DNA from: Bacteroidales bacterium
GTDB lineage: Bacteria; Bacteroidota; Bacteroidia; Bacteroidales; UBA932
Direction: 5' to 3'
Length of the DNA stretch: 52,511 nt
Assembly (NCBI GenBank): GCA_017437755.1
Contig: JAFRXI010000035.1
Span: forward strand, 1 to 52,511
Shown here: piece after piece, positions 34,484-42,495 of the stretch
Position numbering within the stretch: the first letter of the stretch is position 1
Layout: every line of letters starts with the position of its first letter
Notes under the pieces: model-generated
The model's input: only the letters and a program-made list of their open reading frames with translations
The model's database searches: none
Told to the model about the DNA's origin: nothing
Program-made: the position numbers and the translations under genes

Positions 34484-37395
34484 CGCCCGCAGATCATTTT
34501 GAAATCACAGTTGCGGCAGGTTGCGGAGTCGTCGGTCCTGCGGAACGGCACCGAGGGATCGGTCATCTCGTCAAGCAGGTCGCCCAGCCGCTCCCTGACC
34601 AGGGAACTGAACTGATGGTTCAGCGGAACGCTCCTTACCGGAGAGACGAACAGCCCCGGTGCGTGGTAGATGGAATTGAGCACTGCAGCGTCTCTGCCGC
34701 CGCCCACGAACATGTCATACAGGAAGAGCTGGAGCGCTATCTTGGGTCGCGCCCTGTTCTCCGGCGAGAACAGCCTTTCGGCCACTGCGGAGGCATTTGA
34801 ATCATTGATTACCAGTTCATTATCCTCGACCTTGCCGGTCTTGTAGTCCACCACGCGGATCTCGCCCTCCCGGAAGGAGTCCATCCTGTCCACAAAGCCC
34901 ATGAATCGGAACCCGCGGTACTCCCAGGACAGGTATTTCTCCAGTCCCAGCACCTTGAAACGCCCGGTACCATAGTTACCCATAAGTTCCCGGTCCCTCT
35001 CCAGGGTCTTTATCACGTACCTCAGTATCACATCCTCCAGCACCAGGTTCCTTCCCGTGACCTCCACGGTCTTGAGCTGCTCGGTGATGAGGAACCGGAT
35101 CCGCCTGCGCATCTGTTCCTTGCGGCCAAGCCAGAAGTCGATGTACGAAGCCTCCACATATTCCAGGGGATGCTTTACATTGTCTTCCACCCACTTGCGG
35201 TCTTCCATGGGGAAGTTCTCCTCCATGGCCTCGCCTCCAAGGTAGAGTGCCTGCATCATATGGTGATAGACATTTCCCACCATTCCCGCCGACAGCGAGC
35301 CGGAAAGGTCGTCTTCACGGCGGAGTTTCTCCACTGTCCGGTAATAGAACCTGGCCGGACAGTCGAGGTAAGATGCGAGCGACGTTGCCGACAGGGAACT
35401 TCCCCGTATGGCCTCGATGTGAGCGGGTGTCTTTGGAATATCGGAGGGAACCGGAGGCCGGCGGATTTCGGAAATCGCCGGGAAACGATTGATTTTCACC
35501 GGGAAATGATATTCCAGCTGCTTTATGTACCGGCTTTCCTCACCGGTCTTGAGGCCCTCGGTCCGGTTGTCGCAAACCAGCCATACCTTTGATGCACGCT
35601 GGATCAGCCGGTAGAAATAATAGGCCCATACGGCGTCCTGGAACTCGTATGTGGGAAGGCCGAAGCATCGCCTGAGCTCCGGAGGGATGAATGACGAACT
35701 GACATTCCGCCTGGGGAAAGTCCCCTCGTTGGCGGAGAGTATCACCACTGTGTCGAAGTCCAGCGAACGGGTTTCCAGCGGCCCCATCACCTGGAGCCCG
35801 CGGAGGGGTTCGCCCCGGAACGGCACCGATATGGATGTAAGGAGCTGGTCCAGAAGCCGGAAGAAAGTCCTGGGGACAACCGGAAGTTCCATGCCCGAGA
35901 GCATGTTCAGCACCGAATGGTACCGCTTGGCAAAATCCAGTTCCAGGATGGTCCCGCCGGCTTTCCTGAGCCTTGGGCCAAGCGCCTCCACTATATCCCT
36001 CAGGTAGCCTGCAAGCTGCCGGATAACCAGGTCGTCGGCCGACGCGGCGTCGGTCACCATGGGTTTGAAGACGACCTCCATCACCCCGCCGGCGCAAAGG
36101 TCCGAAGCCGGAATATAATACTTGCCTGCCGCGAGCACTTCCGCCACCTTTTCCTTCTCCTGGTCGGAAAGGCAGCTGCGGAAAACGCTGTTGGAGAAAA
36201 TATCCCTTACCTGGGCGTGGTAGAAGAACCATTCCCCGCCCTTTTTCCTCAGATGGAGCTGCATGGCGGCCACCGTCCCCATGAGCGAATACAGCGAACT
36301 CCCCTTCATGGGATAGCCCATGGTGACGTTTATGTCACTCACCTCCGGGGGGATGGAATTCAGGACCGGTACCAGCAGGGTCTCGTCAGGAAGGACTATC
36401 GCCGTACGCTCCCAGTTGCCGCTCCGTCCCGACAGGATATGCGGGATGAGCTTTGCCTGGGCGGTTGACGATGCCACCGGCACCACGTTGATTTCCGGCT
36501 CAGGAAGCCCGTCGGGATCGGTCTCGAAAGCCTGGGGAAAGTCCCTGAAGTTCTCCTTCATGAAAAGCGACGACCGGTTGGCGGGATCCCTTACCATGTC
36601 GCTCCGCCAGTCCCAGCAGAACTCGGCCAGACCGGCGTCCTTCATCCTTTTAAGGACAGCCTTCTCGCATCCGTTGAGGGCGTTGAGCCCCACGAACACA
36701 TATTTGTCCACGTCGGTGAACACGCCGCTGAGGACATCCGGGACGGGAGTCTCGCGAAGTTTGTCCACAAGGTCCCGGAAAACCATGCCCTCATAGGCCA
36801 TTCCCTTATCCCTAAGCGACTTGCGGAAGTTCTTATACAAAGGAAGAAGCAGGTTCCAGATCTGCAGGAACCGCCCTTTGAAATCCTTTCCTGAAGAGCC
36901 CAGGCTAACCGTGAGCCGGCCGGACTCCTTCCTGAAATGCCCCACGAAGCGCCTCAACGCCTCAACCTGGTTCTCCGACAGGTAAGAGTAAGTATCCTGG
37001 ATGGCCTTGTAGTCCGAGACGTTTGCATACAGGGCCGACGGATCGCAGAGATACTTGTCCACGTCATCAAAGTCGGAGATGAGCACGTCGCCCCAGAAAA
37101 TGAAATCGTCAAGGGGCTCATGCCCGGGATAAAGGTCCGAGTAGCAGTCGTACAGGGCAAGTATAAGGCGGACCCGGTCGGTCACTTCCCCGCCGTACAT
37201 CCGGCAGAAGAAATCGTTGATCGTGAGCAGGCAGGGCATCCTCATGGGAGAGGCGCCCGGATCGGAAGCCACCGCTCCGGAAAGGTACTTCCGGAAAAAC
37301 ACCATGCTGCGGCGGTTTGGGAAAACCATGCACAACCGGTCCATTCCGCCCAGGGCGTAATAGTGCCGGGCTACCTGCTCCAGGAAAGGCGTCAT
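34480..37395 (-). CDS. addB: AddB-type nuclease subunit with iron-sulfur cluster
   Basis: This 971-residue partner of AddA has an N-terminal inactivated helicase-like region (VFPNRRSMVFFRKYL) without a canonical Walker A GxxGxGK(S/T). The C-terminal nuclease domain has SLASYLDCPARFYYR, GEIRVVDYKTGK, and a terminal CRNCDFKMIC. The first Cys plus the C-x2-C-x5-C spacing reproduces the 4Fe-4S ligands of AddB nucleases. It overlaps hslR by four bases upstream and addA by four bases downstream. Confidence 0.9.
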   Translation of the reverse strand: MTPFLEQVARHYYALGGMDRLCMVFPNRRSMVFFRKYLSGAVASDPGASPMRMPCLLTINDFFCRMYGGEVTDRVRLILALYDCYSDLYPGHEPLDDFIFWGDVLISDFDDVDKYLCDPSALYANVSDYKAIQDTYSYLSENQVEALRRFVGHFRKESGRLTVSLGSSGKDFKGRFLQIWNLLLPLYKNFRKSLRDKGMAYEGMVFRDLVDKLRETPVPDVLSGVFTDVDKYVFVGLNALNGCEKAVLKRMKDAGLAEFCWDWRSDMVRDPANRSSLFMKENFRDFPQAFETDPDGLPEPEINVVPVASSTAQAKLIPHILSGRSGNWERTAIVLPDETLLVPVLNSIPPEVSDINVTMGYPMKGSSLYSLMGTVAAMQLHLRKKGGEWFFYHAQVRDIFSNSVFRSCLSDQEKEKVAEVLAAGKYYIPASDLCAGGVMEVVFKPMVTDAASADDLVIRQLAGYLRDIVEALGPRLRKAGGTILELDFAKRYHSVLNMLSGMELPVVPRTFFRLLDQLLTSISVPFRGEPLRGLQVMGPLETRSLDFDTVVILSANEGTFPRRNVSSSFIPPELRRCFGLPTYEFQDAVWAYYFYRLIQRASKVWLVCDNRTEGLKTGEESRYIKQLEYHFPVKINRFPAISEIRRPPVPSDIPKTPAHIEAIRGSSLSATSLASYLDCPARFYYRTVEKLRREDDLSGSLSAGMVGNVYHHMMQALYLGGEAMEENFPMEDRKWVEDNVKHPLEYVEASYIDFWLGRKEQMRRRIRFLITEQLKTVEVTGRNLVLEDVILRYVIKTLERDRELMGNYGTGRFKVLGLEKYLSWEYRGFRFMGFVDRMDSFREGEIRVVDYKTGKVEDNELVINDSNASAVAERLFSPENRARPKIALQLFLYDMFVGGGRDAAVLNSIYHAPGLFVSPVRSVPLNHQFSSLVRERLGDLLDEMTDPSVPFRRTDDSATCRNCDFKMICGR

Positions 37396-37772
37396 ATCAG
37401 CTGGTCCCAGATTTCCTCCAGTTCGCGGCGGTCCTTCTTGGTGGGCCGGCCGGCACCCCTTTCCCTCTTGACGAAGAAGGTCTCCACGGGAGCATGCAGC
37501 TTCTGAAGTTCCTCCTCAGGGGTGAGATTCTCCGCATAATCGGCCACCAGGGGCGCCCCGACGCGGTTTTCAAGTGCCTTTATCACCTTGTACGTATAAA
37601 AGACAGACCCCTTGTGCACCTGGATGACCTCACCGGGTTTAACTTCCCTCGAGGGTTTTGCATTCACCCCGGCCACCTTAACCTTACCGCCCTTGCAGGC
37701 GTCGGTGGCGTCGGTCCTTGTCTTGTAGACCCTTATGGCCCACAGATACTTGTCTATCCTTACCGAGTCCAT
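37392..37772 (-). CDS. S4-domain RNA-binding protein, Hsp15 (HslR)-like
   Basis: This is a 126-residue cytoplasmic protein. The S4 fold is near the N-terminus (VRIDKYLWAIRVYKTRTDATDACKGGKV), and a basic tail follows (RERGAGRPTKKDRRELEE). Hsp15 binds the 50S subunit carrying a stalled nascent chain and aids its recycling. The GRPTKKDRR tail is typical of this group. It overlaps the end of the ManA-like gene by 13 bases and the start of addB by four. Confidence 0.9.
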   Translation of the reverse strand: MDSVRIDKYLWAIRVYKTRTDATDACKGGKVKVAGVNAKPSREVKPGEVIQVHKGSVFYTYKVIKALENRVGAPLVADYAENLTPEEELQKLHAPVETFFVKRERGAGRPTKKDRRELEEIWDQLI

Positions 37773-38725
37773 GTGATGTTCCTTTCAGAATGATTGTCCT
37801 GTTGTGATTCGTATTCGTCCCGAACCGGAGGGATTTCCCCGGGAAGGATTTCCAGCAGCATGGATTCCGGCGATGTTCCCGCCAGCAGGAACTCCCCGGT
37901 GTCGGACGGAACCAGTACGCATTCGCCGCACCTGAGCCGGGTCTGGCCGGCGACGCCTTCAAAATCCTTCCACTGCACCACGGCACCGCCCCGGACCGGA
38001 ACATATAGGGAGAAGCCGTCCCTGTCGCCAGGCGATATCCTCAACGGATTGTCCAAAACAAGCTCCGACACCTTGAAATGCGGTGTTGAGCAGAGCTCCC
38101 TGGCGGGGCCTCCCCCATTCGAGGTATGAAGCACGCCGGTCCCGGTTTTACCGTAATCTATGAAATCAAAGGCCTCCATCAGGTCCTCACCGTGCAGGCT
38201 GAACTGTAGAGCCGACGCTTCGGCCACCTCCACAAGTACAGCCTTACCCTCCACTGCATACACCGTCCCGGGCCGGACCACCACGCTGTCGCCCTTTGAG
38301 AGCGGCTCACTGTCAAGCAGTTCCGATAAACGTCCTTCCTCCGCGGCAAGGTACACCCCGGCAGAAGCCACCGTTTCCCGGAAGCCCAGCCTCAGCATTG
38401 CTCCCGGAGCGGCATCCACGACATAAAGGAAAGTGGTGCGGCCGAGGGAATCGTACCGGCTTTCGGCAGTGACATCGTCAGGACTCACCGTGGGGGCGAT
38501 GCCGTCGTCGGCATGAAGGATACGGACTGTTACGGGAAACTGAGTCCCGTAATACTCGAAGCACGGGTCGCCCACGATTTTCTCCATGTAGGTCTGCATG
38601 AGTTCCCCGAGGGTATTTCCCCCCAGCCAGCCCTCGCCCACCATTGAATCTACGATTCCCAGGTCGGCAACCAGATACCCCTCCGCCGGGATGAAGCGAA
38701 GCGGGTGGATTTTCCTCTCTTCCAT
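37760..38725 (-). CDS. Mannose-6-phosphate isomerase-like protein lacking metal ligands
   Basis: This 321-residue protein is of the type I phosphomannose isomerase (ManA) family by length and layout: IHPLRFIP start, FPVTVRILHADD, SPDD, GRTTFLYVVDAAPGA, RPGTVYAV, and FDFIDYGKTGTG... ELCSTPHFKVSELVLD. The four zinc ligands expected from QVHPDD, GKTE and GTVHAI are all replaced, by Thr79, Ser81, Thr98 and Tyr156. It is therefore unlikely to be a normal zinc-dependent isomerase. It may bind sugars or regulate, or use another chemistry. It heads the operon with hslR, addB and addA and has a good promoter. Confidence 0.75.
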   Translation of the reverse strand: MEERKIHPLRFIPAEGYLVADLGIVDSMVGEGWLGGNTLGELMQTYMEKIVGDPCFEYYGTQFPVTVRILHADDGIAPTVSPDDVTAESRYDSLGRTTFLYVVDAAPGAMLRLGFRETVASAGVYLAAEEGRLSELLDSEPLSKGDSVVVRPGTVYAVEGKAVLVEVAEASALQFSLHGEDLMEAFDFIDYGKTGTGVLHTSNGGGPARELCSTPHFKVSELVLDNPLRISPGDRDGFSLYVPVRGGAVVQWKDFEGVAGQTRLRCGECVLVPSDTGEFLLAGTSPESMLLEILPGEIPPVRDEYESQQDNHSERNITWTR

Positions 38726-38732
38726 AACAATG

Positions 38733-38763
38733 CAAATATAACCATCACCGTCAATATTTGCAA
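38733..38763 (-). promoter_or_regulatory. Promoter (-33/-7) for the ManA-like/hslR/addBA operon
   Basis: On the minus strand TTG (38761-38763) is followed after 20 bases by TATATTTG (38733-38740). The box ends seven bases before the ATG, so the transcript would be nearly leaderless. Confidence 0.62.
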
Positions 38764-38816
38764 CCCGGAATGCACCCCTTGCCGCAGCTTTTCCGCCGTC
38801 TTACCCGGCAACGACA

Positions 38817-38950
38817 AAAACATTGTCCACCACGGATGGCACAACAATGCATCTCAGCGTGTGCCAAGATGGACAATACCCTCTTCAAGGCCGTATTGTC
38901 CATACCAATCGGCCATAGAAGCCGTCCACAGCCACTTTGCTTGGACAATG
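38817..38950 (+). repeat. 134-bp direct repeat, left copy
   Basis: It is identical base for base to 40041-40174. The 8-mer family CATTGTCC, GGACAATA, TATTGTCC, GGACAATG occurs in order, giving two adjacent hairpins closed by ATTGTCC/GGACAAT. The first contains an inner GGCAC/GTGCC stem. Confidence 0.92.
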
Positions 38951-38959
38951 AAATTCATG

Positions 38960-38990
38960 TTGCACAATGGATGGCGATTTATTAATTTTG
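38960..38990 (+). promoter_or_regulatory. Promoter (-33/-7) for the transposase gene
   Basis: TTG (38960-38962), 20 bases, then TAATTTTG (38983-38990), matching the Bacteroidota consensus. It begins just after the left 134-bp repeat and gives a leader of about 30 bases before ATG 39027. Confidence 0.65.
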
Positions 38991-39026
38991 CAATCGGACT
39001 GCCACTACAGGCAGTTATAACCTACT

Positions 39027-39989
39027 ATGATTCTGCATGAAGAACTTCTGGGACAGATGATGTCCGACCTTGGACTCAATACACCATTCGTTAAAGGGCA
39101 GTCTATAACCATTAAGAATTGCTGGCATTTCAGTACCGACGGCAACCATGTGGACCAATTGTTTTATGACGGCAACGACTTCATCGCAGGTATGAACAGG
39201 GTGTACATTCTTGCAAAGAAATATAGCATAATCATTCTGGCATTTTCCCTTATGGACACACACGTTCATTTTGTATTATATGGCAAACTGGAAGATTGCC
39301 AAGGTTTTATGCACGAATTCGTCAGACTCACATCACGACACATCGCAACGGTTCATCACGACAATAACAAAATGCTGGGCGTACCTGTAAACTACCAGAC
39401 TGTCGACTCTGACAGATACCTTAAAACTGTCATCTGCTACACCGTGAAGAATGCGCCAACCGGCGGCATTCCGTTCATGGGGTGGGACTACCCCTGGTCC
39501 AGCGGTCCCCTATACTTCCGCAAGCCCGGCATGTGGTCCTCACCCCTCTGGACAACTGATGGAATCAAGCATAATCTTGACGATAGAATAACTGTCCAAA
39601 GAAAGATGCTCAATACAAGGAAAAGGCAGGATAAATCTGTAATCATGATGGGGCCACTGGTTTTTCCCGGAGAATACGTAGCCTATGAAACTGTTGAAGA
39701 TGTATTCAAAACATGTAAGAGTTACAATTATTTCATGTCTTCCACCAGGGATGACATGGTTGATTCAAGAGACGGTATAATATCACATCTATGTATTCCC
39801 ATGCAGGAGATGCGACAGCACAAAAATGAATTGTGCGCGGCAATGTTCGGGGTCCGCACAGTCAAAGCGTTGGACACATCTAAAAGAATCCGGCTGGCAA
39901 GAGCGCTTCACTCAAGATACAACAGTTCAGTTAAACAGATAGCACGCCTGTGCGGCCTGCTGTATGACGAGGTCAAGAACATGGTTTAG
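39027..39989 (+). CDS. Y1/HUH transposase, REP-associated (RAYT)-like
   Basis: This 320-residue protein resembles the IS200-like Y1 transposase superfamily. It has the HUH motif as HVH in SLMDTHVHFVLYG, and a presumed catalytic Tyr in the YLKTVICYTVKNA segment, as in RAYT proteins. Such enzymes nick and rejoin single-stranded DNA at hairpins. The C-terminal region (ARALHSRYNSSVKQIARLCGL) looks like a helix-turn-helix DNA-binding extension. The gene has its own promoter and sits between identical hairpin-forming repeats. Codon usage and base composition differ from surrounding genes. Separation into RAYT versus IS200 proper is uncertain. Confidence 0.82.
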   Translation: MILHEELLGQMMSDLGLNTPFVKGQSITIKNCWHFSTDGNHVDQLFYDGNDFIAGMNRVYILAKKYSIIILAFSLMDTHVHFVLYGKLEDCQGFMHEFVRLTSRHIATVHHDNNKMLGVPVNYQTVDSDRYLKTVICYTVKNAPTGGIPFMGWDYPWSSGPLYFRKPGMWSSPLWTTDGIKHNLDDRITVQRKMLNTRKRQDKSVIMMGPLVFPGEYVAYETVEDVFKTCKSYNYFMSSTRDDMVDSRDGIISHLCIPMQEMRQHKNELCAAMFGVRTVKALDTSKRIRLARALHSRYNSSVKQIARLCGLLYDEVKNMV

Positions 39990-40040
39990 TATTTTCAGTG
40001 CTGAATCCGGAGCGGTCCTTTCCACACAATCCGCAACAGC

Positions 40041-40174
40041 AAAACATTGTCCACCACGGATGGCACAACAATGCATCTCAGCGTGTGCCAAGATGGACAA
40101 TACCCTCTTCAAGGCCGTATTGTCCATACCAATCGGCCATAGAAGCCGTCCACAGCCACTTTGCTTGGACAATG
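40041..40174 (+). repeat. 134-bp direct repeat, right copy
   Basis: It is identical to 38817-38950, with the same orientation and the same four ATTGTCC/GGACAAT half-sites. It begins 51 bases after the transposase stop codon and ends 15 bases before the T-run of the next operon's terminator. Confidence 0.92.
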
Positions 40175-40189
40175 TTTTTGCAGTTGCAC

Positions 40190-40232
40190 AAAAAAGCCGG
40201 TCGTGAAGGGCTTTTCCGCCCCTTCACGACCG
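40190..40232 (-). terminator. Intrinsic terminator of the ABC-permease-GntR operon
   Basis: A 13-bp perfect stem CGGTCGTGAAGGG (40198-40210) pairs with CCCTTCACGACCG (40220-40232). On the minus strand it is followed by six T (40190-40195). It lies 95 bases after the GntR stop. Confidence 0.8.
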
Positions 40233-40327
40233 CAAAAAGGAATAAGCGCGGGCGATAAGGTGTTCCCCATATGGGATGACAGGTCCTCCAAAGGGAATCA
40301 CGTCTGACATGTCCCCCAAAAACGGGA

Positions 40328-40666
40328 CTATTTGAGAAGTTCGGAGGGCGAAAGACCCAGAAGTTCCATCCGGCGCCTGATCTGGGGCAGTTCCACCTCG
40401 ATGAATTCCTTCCGTTGGGCCTGGAGCACCTTTTCCCGGGCATCCGGACTCACGAAATAGCCTATTCCCCTCTTGTTGAAGATGATGCCGTCAGCCGTGA
40501 GCTTTTCGTAGGTCCGCATCATCGTGTTGGGGTTCACTCCCAGCGACGCCCCGTACTCCCTGACCGAGGGTATCCGGTCATCTCCGCCAAGCTCCCCCGA
40601 GAGGATCCTCTCTGAGATTGCATCGGCAATCTGGAGATAAATGGGTCTGTTGTTGTCGAAGTTCAT
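40328..40666 (-). CDS. GntR-family (YtrA-type) transcriptional regulator
   Basis: This 112-residue repressor-like protein is almost only a winged helix-turn-helix. Motifs are PIYLQIADAISERILSGEL, RIPSVREYGASLGVNPNTMMRTYEKL and RGIGYFV, followed by a short helical tail (about 75-112) and no ligand domain, as in the YtrA subfamily. Such regulators usually control the ABC transporter gene next to them. Here it is the last gene after an ABC ATPase and a permease. A palindrome near the operon's start site (42372-42393) is a good autoregulatory operator, and a near-identical site precedes the MacAB-TolC operon. Confidence 0.92.
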   Translation of the reverse strand: MNFDNNRPIYLQIADAISERILSGELGGDDRIPSVREYGASLGVNPNTMMRTYEKLTADGIIFNKRGIGYFVSPDAREKVLQAQRKEFIEVELPQIRRRMELLGLSPSELLK

Positions 40667-40678
40667 AGCATAAGTTGC

Positions 40679-41497
40679 TTAATGTTTCAAAGTCTTGACC
40701 CTGAAATAGATAGCTATCAACAGGGCGATTATCACCACACCGTTTACGACTGAAGCCCAAACCATGGATCCGTCCACGACTGCCTGGGGACCGAGATTCT
40801 GCACCCATCCGGCAAATCTCTCGGCATTGTCGCCGGTCTTGAACACAAGGCCCACCACGTTGGTGACCAGAAGGTCAAGAGCAAGTATGATTCCGAATCC
40901 GCCCAGGATCTTCCACTTCTTGAAAATAAGTCCGCACAGGAGGAAGAAAAGCAGGTTGAGGATCATCTGCAGTACCAGCGGGAACCATATCTTTCCGAGC
41001 GACACGTTCATCTCTTCGCCTGTGGAGGCTATGAGTTCATTGAACTTGGCGAGTACGGTGCCGATTCCGGTTGCCAGGGGATCACCCACCGAGGGGTCCA
41101 CAAGGGCGAGTATCGCATCGGTTGAAAGGTACACCGCAGCAAAGGCGAGGGGAAGAACGAAAACCCCGATAATCACCATCGACACAGTCTTTTCCAGGGC
41201 GGAGGCAGGTATCATAAGGTATGCCGAACCATCGTCCTTGGCGGTCAGATGGCCGTATGCCCTTGTCTCATAGAGTACCAGCACTAAATAGGCCAGGAAG
41301 AAGGTTATGGCCCTGGGAACGATACCCGGCCCCTGCCAGTGGAAGGAGAACACCAGGCTGATGGTGACAACAGCCAGGTAGAGTATAAGTCCGCAGAGTC
41401 CCAGCATGAGGGAGGTCTTGCCGTTGCGGTGCCACATCTGCTTGAGGTCGAAGGCAAAATACTTTCCGAACCTCGATATGTTGAATGTCTCGTTCAT
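40679..41497 (-). CDS. ABC transporter membrane subunit
   Basis: This 272-residue inner-membrane protein has about six hydrophobic segments (starting near 30, 60, 105, 170, 200 and 245). A short cytoplasmic N-terminus precedes them (FGKYFAFDLKQMWHRNGKTS). It lies 19 bases downstream of an ABC ATPase and 12 bases before a YtrA-type regulator, so it is very likely the permease of that ABC system. The transported substrate is unknown; YtrA-linked systems in Firmicutes respond to cell-envelope antibiotics. No closer family is recognised. Confidence 0.75.
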   Translation of the reverse strand: MNETFNISRFGKYFAFDLKQMWHRNGKTSLMLGLCGLILYLAVVTISLVFSFHWQGPGIVPRAITFFLAYLVLVLYETRAYGHLTAKDDGSAYLMIPASALEKTVSMVIIGVFVLPLAFAAVYLSTDAILALVDPSVGDPLATGIGTVLAKFNELIASTGEEMNVSLGKIWFPLVLQMILNLLFFLLCGLIFKKWKILGGFGIILALDLLVTNVVGLVFKTGDNAERFAGWVQNLGPQAVVDGSMVWASVVNGVVIIALLIAIYFRVKTLKH

Positions 41498-41516
41498 GAC
41501 TATAGCGTATTAAAGG

Positions 41517-42350
41517 TTAAGCATTCTGGGAAAGCATTGATTTCACAAGGTCCCTGTGAGCATGCACGGTGTTGAAGAAGGCCTCCAGATTCACCTTGCT
41601 TTCCGCACCTGTGGTGTTTGGATAGACCTGGATAGTGCCGCCGGGAGTCTGCTCCATGTACAGTGCGCCCGGGTGAAGTTCGTTGCCGTAATCGAAGAAC
41701 AGCCTTGAGGAAATGTCCTGCAATGAGGCATTTACCAGCACGTCCCTGTGGTCCAGGATGATTATCGGGTCGATGATGTTCTCCAGGTCCCTAACCTGAT
41801 GGGTTGAGATCACTATGGAGGAATCCTCCCTGGTGTAGCGGGTGATGGCGCTGCGGAACTGCGATTTTGACGGGATGTCCAGACCGTTGGTGGGCTCGTC
41901 GAGGTAGTAATTCCGGGCCTGGCAGGCAAGGGCGAAGGCGATATAGGTCTTCTTGAGCATACCGGCCGACATGGAGTTCATCTTCAGCGAAGGATCCACC
42001 TCGAACTCCGCCATGAGCTTTTTGAACATGTCCATTGAGAAACGGGGCCAGAACACTCCCCTCTCGGCGGCGAATACCGAAGCCTTCAAGGCTACGGGAG
42101 CCACCTCGTCGGGCAGATAGAACTGTTCGCACAGGAGGGAAGGCTGACGGCGGTAAGGATTGCGCCCGTCCACAGTTATGGAACCGCTGTCCGGAGCCTT
42201 GAGCCCGCATAGAAGCGTAAGCAGCGTGGTCTTTCCAACGCCGTTCTCGCCAAGAAGGCCGTAGATATTGCCTTCCGCTATTGTCATTGTAATGTTCTTC
42301 AGGACGGGAGTCTTGCCGTAACTGAAGCAGAGGTCATTTACTTGGATCAT
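41517..42350 (-). CDS. ABC transporter ATP-binding protein
   Basis: This 277-residue nucleotide-binding subunit has Walker A GENGVGKTT and Walker B YYLDEPTNGLD, with a His in the switch region (VISTHQV). The signature motif is degenerate (MSAGMLKK instead of LSGGQ), a variation seen in YtrB-like ATPases. It would energise the adjacent permease. It is the first gene of the operon with the permease and GntR regulator. The promoter and overlapping palindromic operator lie 22-76 bases upstream. Confidence 0.93.
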   Translation of the reverse strand: MIQVNDLCFSYGKTPVLKNITMTIAEGNIYGLLGENGVGKTTLLTLLCGLKAPDSGSITVDGRNPYRRQPSLLCEQFYLPDEVAPVALKASVFAAERGVFWPRFSMDMFKKLMAEFEVDPSLKMNSMSAGMLKKTYIAFALACQARNYYLDEPTNGLDIPSKSQFRSAITRYTREDSSIVISTHQVRDLENIIDPIIILDHRDVLVNASLQDISSRLFFDYGNELHPGALYMEQTPGGTIQVYPNTTGAESKVNLEAFFNTVHAHRDLVKSMLSQNA

Positions 42351-42371
42351 ATTATCTGAGGTTTATTTATC

Positions 42372-42393
42372 GTGTATTAGTTTAATAGTACAC
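42372..42393 (-). promoter_or_regulatory. Candidate GntR/YtrA operator, site 1
   Basis: GTGTATTAGTTTAATAGTACAC is an imperfect palindrome with GTGTA...TACAC ends (first 20 bases: GTGTATTAGTTTAATAGTAC). It lies two bases downstream of the -7 box, over the expected transcription start. Eighteen of 21 bases match site 2 at 49357-49377. Confidence 0.75.
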
Positions 42394-42395
42394 TG

Positions 42396-42426
42396 CAAAT
42401 GTAGTAACAATTTTCATATCTGCAAA
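42396..42426 (-). promoter_or_regulatory. Promoter (-33/-7) of the ABC-GntR operon
   Basis: On the minus strand TTTG (42423-42426) is followed after 19 bases by TACATTTG (42396-42403). The operator begins two bases downstream. Confidence 0.75.
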
Positions 42427-42445
42427 TTATTTTTCGATTTTTTTG

Positions 42446-42479
42446 TACTTTTATAGCAAGAAAATCGACAGGTCGATTT
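42446..42479 (+). promoter_or_regulatory. Weak -7 box and palindrome upstream of the epimerase gene
   Basis: TACTTTTA (42446-42453) is one base off TAnnTTTG. Nine bases later comes a perfect inverted repeat AAATCGAC-AG-GTCGATTT (42462-42479), which ends 16 bases before the preferred ATG. The palindrome covers the presumed start of the transcript. It could be an operator for an unknown regulator. Confidence 0.5.
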
Positions 42480-42495
42480 CTAAACTGATATGTAT

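Larger units (their letters stand above)
38817..40174 (+). mobile_element. RAYT/IS200-like unit: transposase between perfect 134-bp direct repeats
   Basis: Two identical 134-bp sequences (38817-38950 and 40041-40174), in the same orientation, flank a Y1/HUH transposase gene. The enclosed DNA is visibly more AT-rich than its GC-rich neighbours, which suggests transfer. The repeats can fold into two hairpins each. The unit separates the ManA-like operon from the ABC-GntR operon. Confidence 0.75.
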
